Part shown: piece by piece, positions 1 to 5,457 of the stretch
How positions within the stretch are numbered: the first letter of the stretch is position 1
Layout: each line of letters starts with the position of its first letter
Source: JBBKWX01 sp037969175
GTDB lineage: Bacteria; Bacteroidota; Bacteroidia; AKYH767-A; JBBKVM01
DNA length: 6,207 bases
Direction of reading: 5' to 3'
NCBI GenBank assembly: GCA_037969175.1
Contig: JBBKWX010000164.1
Location: forward strand, 1 to 6,207
Made by a program: the position numbers and the translations under genes
Notes under the pieces: generated by a model
Database searches by the model: none
Seen by the model: the letters and a program-made list of their open reading frames with translations, nothing else
Told to the model about the DNA's origin: nothing

Positions 1-866
1 TTGGTAACGAAGTTATAGATCCCGCCTACACCCTCTTTATTTCCAGGATACCAGTTTTGAACGGTTGAATATTTTACTTCAGCGTTTGTATGAGAAACGA
101 TCTCTACTACTGCAGCATGCAATTGATTTTCATCACGCATTGGAGCAGTGCATCCTTCAAGATAACTTACATAAGATCCTTCTTCTGCAACGATCAGGGT
201 TCTTTCGAACTGGCCTGTATTTGCAGCATTGATTCTGAAATAAGTACTCAATTCCATCGGACATCGGATGCCTTTTGGGATATAGCAGAATGAACCATCA
301 GAAAATACAGCACTGTTCAATGCGGCATAGAAATTATCTGTGTGAGGCACAACCGAACCAAGATATTTCTTGATCAAATCCGGATGCTCTCTTACTGCTT
401 CTGAAAAGGAACAAAAGATTATTCCTTTTTCATTTAATGTCTTTTTGAATGTTGTAGCAACGGATACACTATCAATGACTGCATCAACAGCAACACCGCT
501 TAGTCTTTTCTGTTCATCCAGACTGATTCCAAGTTTCGCGAAAGTCTCTCTTAATTCAGGATCCACTTCGTCCATGCTATTTAGCACTTTCTTTGGTTTT
601 GGAGCTGAATAATAGATGATGTCCTGAAAATCGATCTCAGGATAATGCACGTTAGGCCATTTTGGCTCAGTCATCGTGAGCCAGTGTCTGTATGCTTTCA
701 GGCGCCATTCAAGTAACCATTCAGGCTCCTGTTTTTTTGCAGAGATAAAGCGTACAATGTCCTCACTCAGTCCTTTAGGGGCTGAATCTGATTCGAAGTT
801 GCTGACAAAGCCATATTTGTACTCGCTTTGTGTAACATCATCGATTATTTTGAGGTCTTCAGACAT
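1..866 (-). CDS. sufB: Fe-S cluster assembly scaffold protein SufB (partial, C-terminus beyond window)
   Basis: SufB is the cytoplasmic scaffold subunit of the SufBCD complex, on which Fe-S clusters are built from sulfur delivered by SufS/SufE. I translated the minus strand from the ATG at 866-864; 288 codons stay open to the left edge. The N-terminus begins MSEDLKIIDDVTQSEYKYGF. Family hallmarks follow: EWLLEWRLKAYRHW near residues 50-63, a YIPKGIRCPMELSTYFRIN block near 202-220, and SYLEGCTAPMRDENQLHAAVVE from about 234. Cys239 in the GCTAP motif aligns with E. coli SufB Cys254, a residue implicated in sulfur acceptance. SufB proteins usually have about 470-480 residues, so roughly 60% is visible; the C-terminal part, including the SufC-interacting region, is off the window. 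The gene follows the A-type carrier gene by 49 bases with no terminator or promoter between them, so the two are probably co-transcribed. There is no Shine-Dalgarno sequence before the ATG, as is usual in Bacteroidota. Confidence 0.96.
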   Translation of the reverse strand, partial: MSEDLKIIDDVTQSEYKYGFVSNFESDSAPKGLSEDIVRFISAKKQEPEWLLEWRLKAYRHWLTMTEPKWPNVHYPEIDFQDIIYYSAPKPKKVLNSMDEVDPELRETFAKLGISLDEQKRLSGVAVDAVIDSVSVATTFKKTLNEKGIIFCSFSEAVREHPDLIKKYLGSVVPHTDNFYAALNSAVFSDGSFCYIPKGIRCPMELSTYFRINAANTGQFERTLIVAEEGSYVSYLEGCTAPMRDENQLHAAVVEIVSHTNAEVKYSTVQNWYPGNKEGVGGIYNFVT

Positions 867-915
867 GAAGTGTAATTTTTATTTAGACTAATTATAAGTA
901 AGGGTTCAAAAAAAA

Positions 916-1242
916 TCAAACACCAAAGCTTTCACCACATCCACATGTGCGTGAGGCATTCGGGTTGATAAAATTAAAACCTTTGCCGTTGAGGCCGTCG
1001 GTAAAATCTAATTCAGTTCCTACGAGATAAAGAAAGCTTTTCTTGTCAACGGCAATGCGTATGCCTTTGTCTTCGAAGAACTTATCATCCGGACCTTGAG
1101 AATTATCAAAATCCAGTTTGTAGGTTAAACCTGAACAGCCACCACCTTGAACTCCAACCCTGACGAAGTAATTTTCGTCGTAGTTTGATTCTGCTCTGAG
1201 ACCTGCTAGTTTCTCTTTCGCTCTGTCAGTTACTGTGATCAT
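916..1242 (-). CDS. sufA: A-type Fe-S cluster carrier, HesB/IscA/SufA family
   Basis: This 108-residue cytoplasmic protein belongs to the A-type carrier family, which accepts Fe-S clusters from a scaffold and passes them to apo-enzymes. The three ligand cysteines of the family are all present: Cys36 in GGGCSGL and Cys100/Cys102 in the C-terminal RTCGCGESF motif. The length and the MITVTDRAKEKL start match the family closely. The name sufA rests on position: the gene directly precedes sufB on the same strand, 49 bases upstream. By sequence alone iscA or erpA would fit as well, since the subfamilies differ little. The ATG at 1242 is the natural start because the HesB fold begins at once, and a TAnnTTTG promoter box lies 36-43 bases upstream. 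Unlike classical isc operons, no iscU or iscS gene is visible beside it. Confidence 0.93.
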   Translation of the reverse strand: MITVTDRAKEKLAGLRAESNYDENYFVRVGVQGGGCSGLTYKLDFDNSQGPDDKFFEDKGIRIAVDKKSFLYLVGTELDFTDGLNGKGFNFINPNASRTCGCGESFGV

Positions 1243-1277
1243 CTTTTTAAGGTATTATATTGCTTTTTATAGCACTG

Positions 1278-1308
1278 CAAAGATACAGTTTGACTTATTA
1301 ACAAGCAA
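1278..1308 (-). promoter_or_regulatory. Candidate Bacteroidota-type promoter of the suf operon
   Basis: Read on the minus strand, TATCTTTG (1285-1278) matches the Bacteroidota -7 consensus TAnnTTTG exactly. A TTG (1308-1306) lies 20 bases further upstream, within the usual spacing to the -33 element. Transcription would begin near 1272, giving a leader of about 30 nt before the sufA ATG. This is a motif match only; no transcript data are available. Confidence 0.6.
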
Positions 1309-1389
1309 GGTGAGCATTGTTTATAAGTCTGCCGGATGTAAAATATATGCATATTCTGCCCTCAAGTAGAGCATGAGCACTATTAAACT

Positions 1390-1397
1390 TACCTTTG
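1390..1397 (+). promoter_or_regulatory. Candidate -7 box of the thiL promoter, almost abutting the ATG
   Basis: TACCTTTG matches the TAnnTTTG consensus exactly and ends only four bases before the thiL ATG at 1402. With usual spacing, transcription would begin at or within a few bases of the start codon, giving a leaderless or nearly leaderless mRNA. No convincing TTG/TTTG -33 element is found 17-23 bases upstream, so the promoter may be weak or depend on another factor. The box shares the core CTTTGCAG with the divergent suf promoter. Confidence 0.5.
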
Positions 1398-1401
1398 CAG
1401 C

Positions 1402-2442
1402 ATGATTGAAGATAAGCCTACACGAACTGAATTATCCGAATTGGGTGAATTTGGATTGATTAATCACCTCGCATCCTTTGCCAGAAGCGAAAACAGCTCA
1501 ACTTTGAAAGGGATTGGTGATGATGCTGCAGTAATTGATTGCGGTGATAAAGCGATGGTGATTACTACTGACCTGCTGGTTGAAGGAGTTCATTTTGATT
1601 TGAGCTATATGCCTTTCAAACATCTTGGTTATAAGGCAGTTGTTGTAAATCTGAGCGATGTTTATGCTATGAATGCCATTCCAACGCAGATTACTGTGAG
1701 CTTGGCAATGAGCAACAGATTCCCATTAGAAACCATGGAAGAATTATACCAGGGGATCCGAATGGCTTGTGATATGTATGGTGTTGACCTCATCGGTGGC
1801 GACACCAGCTCCTCAAAGCACGGCCTAATGATCTCAGTTACAGCCGTTGGTTTTGCTCCCAAGGAAGATATCGTATACAGAAGTGGTGCGAAGGAGAATG
1901 ATCTGATCTGTGTAACCGGTGATCTTGGTGCAGCTTATATGGGATTGCAATTGTTAGAGCGCGAGAAACAGATATTTCTGGAGAATCCTGAAATTCAGCC
2001 TGATCTGGAAGGAAATGATTATATCCTGGAAAGACAGCTTAAGCCGGAAGCCGGTAAAGCCACTATTTTGAAACTTAAAGAGTTGGGAATTAAGCCAACA
2101 GCAATGATCGATGTGTCAGACGGACTTTCTTCTGATCTGCTGCATATTTGCGACAAGAGCAAAGTAGGTTGTGCGATCTATTCCGAAAAGATCCCTGTAG
2201 ATCATCTTACCTATACGGTTGCAGAGTCCTTCAATCTGGATCCAACAACCTGTGCCTTGAATGGTGGTGAAGATTATGAATTGTTATTTACGATCTCCCA
2301 AGCTGATTTCGAAAAGATCAAGGACTTTAAAGGAATATCGGTAATAGGGCATATCACAAATGCTGAATCAGGGAAAATGTTCATTACAAATTCAAATCAA
2401 GCCATTGAACTAACTGCCCAGGGCTGGAACGCTATGAATTGA
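1402..2442 (+). CDS. thiL: Thiamine-monophosphate kinase ThiL
   Basis: ThiL catalyses the last step of thiamine diphosphate synthesis in the cytoplasm: ATP-dependent phosphorylation of thiamine monophosphate. The 346-residue product has the family motifs in order: GIGDDAAVID (37-46), TTDLLVEGVHF (55-65), VVNLSDVYAMNA (81-92), GGDTSSS (132-138), TGDLGAAYMG (172-181), MIDVSDGLSSDL (235-246) and GGEDYELLF (288-296). The acidic residues that bind Mg-ATP and phosphate in this AIRS/PurM-like superfamily (Asp40, Asp41, Asp57, Asp86, Asp134, Asp240) are all intact. The length is slightly above the roughly 325 residues of E. coli ThiL, which is normal. The ATG at 1402 is chosen because the conserved LSELGEFGLI segment begins at residue 11. 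The gene stands alone, divergent from suf, with no other thiamine gene in view, and it ends 17 bases before a strong terminator. Confidence 0.97.
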   Translation: MIEDKPTRTELSELGEFGLINHLASFARSENSSTLKGIGDDAAVIDCGDKAMVITTDLLVEGVHFDLSYMPFKHLGYKAVVVNLSDVYAMNAIPTQITVSLAMSNRFPLETMEELYQGIRMACDMYGVDLIGGDTSSSKHGLMISVTAVGFAPKEDIVYRSGAKENDLICVTGDLGAAYMGLQLLEREKQIFLENPEIQPDLEGNDYILERQLKPEAGKATILKLKELGIKPTAMIDVSDGLSSDLLHICDKSKVGCAIYSEKIPVDHLTYTVAESFNLDPTTCALNGGEDYELLFTISQADFEKIKDFKGISVIGHITNAESGKMFITNSNQAIELTAQGWNAMN

Positions 2443-2459
2443 TATAAGAAGATTGAATT

Positions 2460-2500
2460 TAAATAAAAAGAGAGGCTCAAATGGCCTCTCTTTTTATTTA
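2460..2500. terminator. Bidirectional rho-independent terminator between convergent genes
   Basis: Bases 2460-2476 pair perfectly with 2484-2500, giving a 17-bp stem around a 7-base loop (TCAAATG). The core is GAGAGGC/GCCTCTC, flanked by an A-rich arm on one side and a T-rich arm on the other. A U-tract therefore follows the GC core in either direction. It lies 17 bases after the thiL stop codon and 13 bases beyond the stop of the convergent lipoprotein gene, so it can end both transcripts. Confidence 0.88.
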
Positions 2501-2513
2501 ATATGGATTGAGT

Positions 2514-3059
2514 TTACAGAGGGCTTACAGAAGCTTCCACTCTGAAAACAACCTTTCCTTTAACTGTAGTTTTTTCTGTCAATGGGCCAGTTAGATTTCC
2601 ATTTACACTGTATGTTAATTCATTCAGTTTAATATATGGAGCAAGATCACTTGAAGATACATCGAGGTCAATTGCAGTTAAACCGGTAGCCGGTATTACA
2701 TCTTTCCAAACTACCCTGACCTTGGCCAAACTGCCACCACTGAAAAATCCTTCTGCTGAACTTGCAATGTCAAATGTTTGTCCGGATGGATCGGTGATTT
2801 CAAGATTTGCTGATTTTAATGTCACTGATTTAATATCATCGAGGCTGGCATTACTCTTTTGCTTTTTTATTTCTTCTTCCAGCTTGGCTCTGATAACAAC
2901 AGAAGCCAATTCCTGAGGCCCGGTGACTGAAGTACTGTCAATGACAAAGACCAGATCAGCTACTGTCAGATCAAAGTTAACATCAACTTTTGCCTTTTTA
3001 CATGAATTTGCTACTCCCAGAATAACAAATAGGATCAATACACGTGAGATATTTTTCAT
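2514..3059 (-). CDS. Small predicted lipoprotein of unknown function
   Basis: I do not recognise a named family for this 181-residue protein. Its N-terminus (MKNISRVLILFVILGVANSC) is a typical lipoprotein signal: a Lys/Arg n-region, a hydrophobic core at 7-17 and a candidate lipidated Cys20. The -3 to -1 residues Ala-Asn-Ser are an acceptable but not ideal lipobox. After the cysteine comes KKAK rather than the acidic run linked to surface export in some Bacteroidota lipoproteins, so a periplasm-facing anchor is more likely (inference). The mature part looks beta-rich, with alternating hydrophobic strands (VDVNFDLTVADLVFVID, VTLKSANLEITD, AKVRVVWKDV, GKVVFRVEASV), plus one charged helix around 50-75. 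No catalytic motif is visible. It converges with thiL on a shared terminator. It diverges from the sensor-kinase operon, so it could be a target or accessory of that system, but nothing in the protein proves this. Confidence 0.82.
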   Translation of the reverse strand: MKNISRVLILFVILGVANSCKKAKVDVNFDLTVADLVFVIDSTSVTGPQELASVVIRAKLEEEIKKQKSNASLDDIKSVTLKSANLEITDPSGQTFDIASSAEGFFSGGSLAKVRVVWKDVIPATGLTAIDLDVSSSDLAPYIKLNELTYSVNGNLTGPLTEKTTVKGKVVFRVEASVSPL

Positions 3060-3081
3060 GATTCTCGATATTAGTTTGTAC

Positions 3082-3112
3082 TAAAATTAACAAACTCTGA
3101 GATGTTTTTCAA
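3082..3112 (-). promoter_or_regulatory. Weak candidate promoter of the lipoprotein gene
   Basis: On the minus strand TAATTTTA (3089-3082) differs from TAnnTTTG at the last base, and a TTG (3112-3110) lies 20 bases upstream of it. The predicted transcription start is near 3077, leaving a leader of about 18 nt. The region is very AT-rich, so a chance match is possible. Confidence 0.32.
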
Positions 3113-3133
3113 TATTAATTTGGTGAATCGTTG

Positions 3134-3174
3134 TTTTCATTATGTAAAATGAAAATTAAGATACATTTAATTTT
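3134..3174. repeat. Two overlapping AT-rich inverted repeats in the divergent intergenic region
   Basis: TTTTCATT (3134-3141) is inverted as AATGAAAA (3148-3155) around 6 bases. AAAATTAA (3152-3159) is inverted as TTAATTTT (3167-3174) around 7 bases. The two hairpins share bases 3152-3155, so they could not form together. They lie between the two divergent promoters, outside any gene. Such repeats also arise by chance in AT-rich spacer DNA, so a role as operator is only a possibility. Confidence 0.3.
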
Positions 3175-3182
3175 ATCAAATT

Positions 3183-3212
3183 ACCGTTTACATAAAAAAG
3201 GCTACCGTTCAC
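3183..3212 (+). promoter_or_regulatory. Candidate LytTR-type operator: two direct repeats, 12-bp spacer
   Basis: ACCGTTTAC (3183-3191) and ACCGTTCAC (3204-3212) are direct repeats separated by 12 bases, a period of 21 bp or two helical turns. Including the preceding T and following A, 10 of 11 positions agree. The published LytTR-domain consensus is two direct copies of [TA][AC][CA]GTTN[AG][TG] spaced by 12-13 bp; each copy here matches 8 of 9 positions and the spacing matches exactly. The pair lies upstream of the operon that encodes a LytTR regulator, and its proximal half lies where a -33 element would be expected for the -7 box at 3229. Autoregulation is the natural inference. The consensus derives mainly from other phyla, so the specificity in this organism is not certain. 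Confidence 0.6.
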
Positions 3213-3228
3213 AAAGCCTTACAAATGG

Positions 3229-3236
3229 TATCTTTA
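3229..3236 (+). promoter_or_regulatory. Candidate -7 box of the two-component operon
   Basis: TATCTTTA differs from TAnnTTTG at the last base. No clear TTG/TTTG -33 element is present 17-23 bases upstream; that place is taken by the proximal copy of the direct repeat at 3204-3212. This fits an activator-dependent promoter. Transcription would begin near 3242, downstream of the ATG at 3225 and about 20 bases before the ATG at 3261. Confidence 0.42.
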
Positions 3237-3260
3237 CGTTATCGTACATTTATTCAATCA

Positions 3261-5456
3261 ATGTTCAAGCAAAGACAAAGCAGTAAAATATTTATACCTC
3301 TGGTGTTGTTCATATTTTTATGTTCAGCGGGAGAGAGCTTTGCTCAAAAATCAACTTCACTTTTTCGTCAGTATCAAGTCAAAGACGGGCTTCCGGGAAA
3401 TAAAGTATATGCTGTAAATACGGATGTACATGGTTATGTTTGGATAGCAACATCGCGTGGTTTGAGCAGATTCACCCGAAATGGATTTCAGGTTTTTGGA
3501 ACCGAGTATGGATTACCTGAATCAACGATACTTGGAATCTTCAACGATAATAATTCCAGAACTTGGTTTCGTACTTCATCCGGAACATTGGCATGGTTTG
3601 ATAAAAACCGGTTTTATGCGTTCCCCGGAAATGAAGATCTGAAATTATATCTGAACAATAAGATTGTTAATGATATGGTCTTTGATGGAACAGGAGATCT
3701 GTGGGTGAGTACTGTCATAGGTGGTGGGTTGATGAGATTCAACAACAAAGGAGTAATTGTTCCACTTGCAATCGATGATTATGAAGATTGCAGTTATTTC
3801 ATTCGAATCCTTCCGGGAAATAATGTGATCAGTGGATCCAATAATGTTTTTCCTGCAAATAATCGATTAAAAGTAATCCGGAATGATAAGCAATATATTG
3901 TAAATCTATCTGCAACCGGAGGCTATACCCGGAGTTTTTCTTTCAGAACTTCTGATGGTGAAATTTTATTTTTGAATGGATATGAAGTTTTAAAATTGGA
4001 TGATCAAAAATTAAAGAGCAGAGTGCTTTTTGAGAAGAGTATTGAATCTGTTTTCAGGGATAGTGAAGGGAAAGTTTGGATAGGATTTTATGGTGGAGGA
4101 GTTAGATGTTATCCCGGAGGCGATCCTACAAGAGGAAATTTTGTAAGCTATCTTGGAGACCGCACCACCACCGGGTTTACTCAGGATGCTGGTGGCAATA
4201 TGTGGCTTGGAACCAATACGGAAGGAATGTATTTTTTTCCTGCAGCATTACACATGTCTTCAGAGTTAAACAAGATTTCTGCTTTTCCACCTACGCCTGA
4301 CGACACAACCGGTGAATCTCTGTCACTAAAGAAGACAAATGTATCGGAAGAATCAATGGAACTTCGTGACAGTCTTCCCCCTAAAATATTTATCAGTGGA
4401 GTGCGCATAATGGACAGAGATACTGCATTGCGTTCCTCCTATACGATGGAACATGATCAAAATTTTATTCGAATAAATTATGCTGGACTTGCCGGAAAAA
4501 ATACCGGAGGAATGCAATATAAATATAAGATGGAAGGCATAGATCCTGACTGGATTTACACCTCATCCACCTCTGCTCAGTATACAACACTTCCTCCCGG
4601 AGAATATAGTTTCAAGGTGTTGGCAATGAATAATGAAGGGGTATGGAGTTCTGAAGAAGCTGAAATAAAATTCAGTATCAAACCTGCATTTTATAATACA
4701 TGGTGGTTTCGAATTACGGCAATGCTTTTTGTAATAATGGTTTTGACCATATTGATCACATATCGTGTAAAGATGATCCGGAAATTTGAAAGAGAAAGAT
4801 CAGAGATGGAAAAATATCTTTCAGGTTTAGAGTTGAATGCACTTCGTTCACAAATGAATCCGCATTTTATTTTTAACGCATTAAATTCCATTCAGAATTT
4901 TATTCTCAATAATGATACAGAAAGTGCGATCCGATACCAGGGAAAATTTGCCAAGTTGATGCGAAATATTCTTGATCATAGTCGGCAAACACTGATCCCG
5001 GTTGAGGCAGAGCTAAAAACGCTCGAGATCTATATGGAGCTGGAATCTCTTCGTTTTGAAGACCGGTTTGATTATGCTGTAATGGTTGATCAAAAAATAG
5101 ATCAGTCAAATACAATGATTCCTCCAATGATAATACAGCCATTTGTAGAGAATGCGATCTGGCATGGTTTGATGCATAAGTCTGGGAAAGGAATTATTCA
5201 GATTTCATTGCGACAAGAAGGTGAACTGATAATTTGCAGTGTTGAAGATAATGGTGTAGGAAGAAAAAAATCTATGGAACTTCAGAGCAAGAACCGCACC
5301 CGCCATAAGTCACAGGGGATGTCAATTACAAAGGAAAGGTTGAAATTAATGCAGACCGAGCCCGGAATTGAGGGAGTGATAATTTCAGATCTGGAAGATG
5401 ATGAAGGACAAATAAGAGGTACAAAAGTAGATATCAGAATCCCAATAGAATCATAG
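3261..5456 (+). CDS. Membrane sensor histidine kinase: 7-bladed reg_prop propeller, Y_Y_Y domain, LytS/YpdA-type His_kinase
   Basis: This is the sensor of a two-component system. From the ATG at 3261 it has 731 residues. A signal peptide (MFKQRQSSKIFIPLVLFIFL..., probable cleavage after SFA at 28) leads to a periplasmic beta-propeller. Its reg_prop-like blade motifs lie near residues 61 (VWIATSRGLSRF), 102, 148, 190, 236, 273 (VWIGFYGGGVRCY) and 315 (MWLGTNTEGMYFF). The roughly 42-residue period gives seven blades; the fourth and fifth lack the Trp. A Y_Y_Y immunoglobulin-like domain (about 407-475) and one transmembrane helix (483-501) follow, then a short charged linker. The cytoplasmic kinase has the H-box QMNPHFIFNALNSIQ (phosphoacceptor His535), the N-box QPFVENAIWHG (Asn631), the G-box EDNGVG (663-667) and a final GTKVDIRIP motif. 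All catalytic motifs look intact. An in-frame ATG at 3225 would add 12 residues, but it precedes the candidate -7 box, so 3261 is preferred. The response regulator gene follows after one base. The ligand cannot be read from the sequence. Confidence 0.94.
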   Translation: MFKQRQSSKIFIPLVLFIFLCSAGESFAQKSTSLFRQYQVKDGLPGNKVYAVNTDVHGYVWIATSRGLSRFTRNGFQVFGTEYGLPESTILGIFNDNNSRTWFRTSSGTLAWFDKNRFYAFPGNEDLKLYLNNKIVNDMVFDGTGDLWVSTVIGGGLMRFNNKGVIVPLAIDDYEDCSYFIRILPGNNVISGSNNVFPANNRLKVIRNDKQYIVNLSATGGYTRSFSFRTSDGEILFLNGYEVLKLDDQKLKSRVLFEKSIESVFRDSEGKVWIGFYGGGVRCYPGGDPTRGNFVSYLGDRTTTGFTQDAGGNMWLGTNTEGMYFFPAALHMSSELNKISAFPPTPDDTTGESLSLKKTNVSEESMELRDSLPPKIFISGVRIMDRDTALRSSYTMEHDQNFIRINYAGLAGKNTGGMQYKYKMEGIDPDWIYTSSTSAQYTTLPPGEYSFKVLAMNNEGVWSSEEAEIKFSIKPAFYNTWWFRITAMLFVIMVLTILITYRVKMIRKFERERSEMEKYLSGLELNALRSQMNPHFIFNALNSIQNFILNNDTESAIRYQGKFAKLMRNILDHSRQTLIPVEAELKTLEIYMELESLRFEDRFDYAVMVDQKIDQSNTMIPPMIIQPFVENAIWHGLMHKSGKGIIQISLRQEGELIICSVEDNGVGRKKSMELQSKNRTRHKSQGMSITKERLKLMQTEPGIEGVIISDLEDDEGQIRGTKVDIRIPIES

Positions 5457-5457
5457 T

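Noticed and set aside
90..891. Three plus-strand open frames of 67-80 codons opposite sufB
   Set aside because: They lie antisense within an unmistakable sufB reading frame, resemble no family and have no promoter or start context.
907..915. Run of A (T on the minus strand) just after the sufA stop, considered as a terminator
   Set aside because: No GC-rich hairpin precedes it, and sufB follows closely in the same direction.
1345..1354. Palindrome ATATGCATAT between suf and thiL
   Set aside because: It is a short, self-complementary AT-rich word with no second copy and no fixed relation to either promoter; chance is sufficient.
1328..1360. TCTGCC repeated at 1328 and 1355
   Set aside because: Six bases repeated at a 27-bp spacing, which is not a helical multiple, with no matching flanks.
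1662..1862. Minus-strand open frame within thiL
   Set aside because: It is a shadow of the conserved ThiL coding sequence, covering the region of the GGDTSSS motif.
4106..5142. Several short open frames overlapping the sensor kinase on both strands
   Set aside because: All lie inside the conserved kinase frame, with compositions typical of out-of-frame translation.
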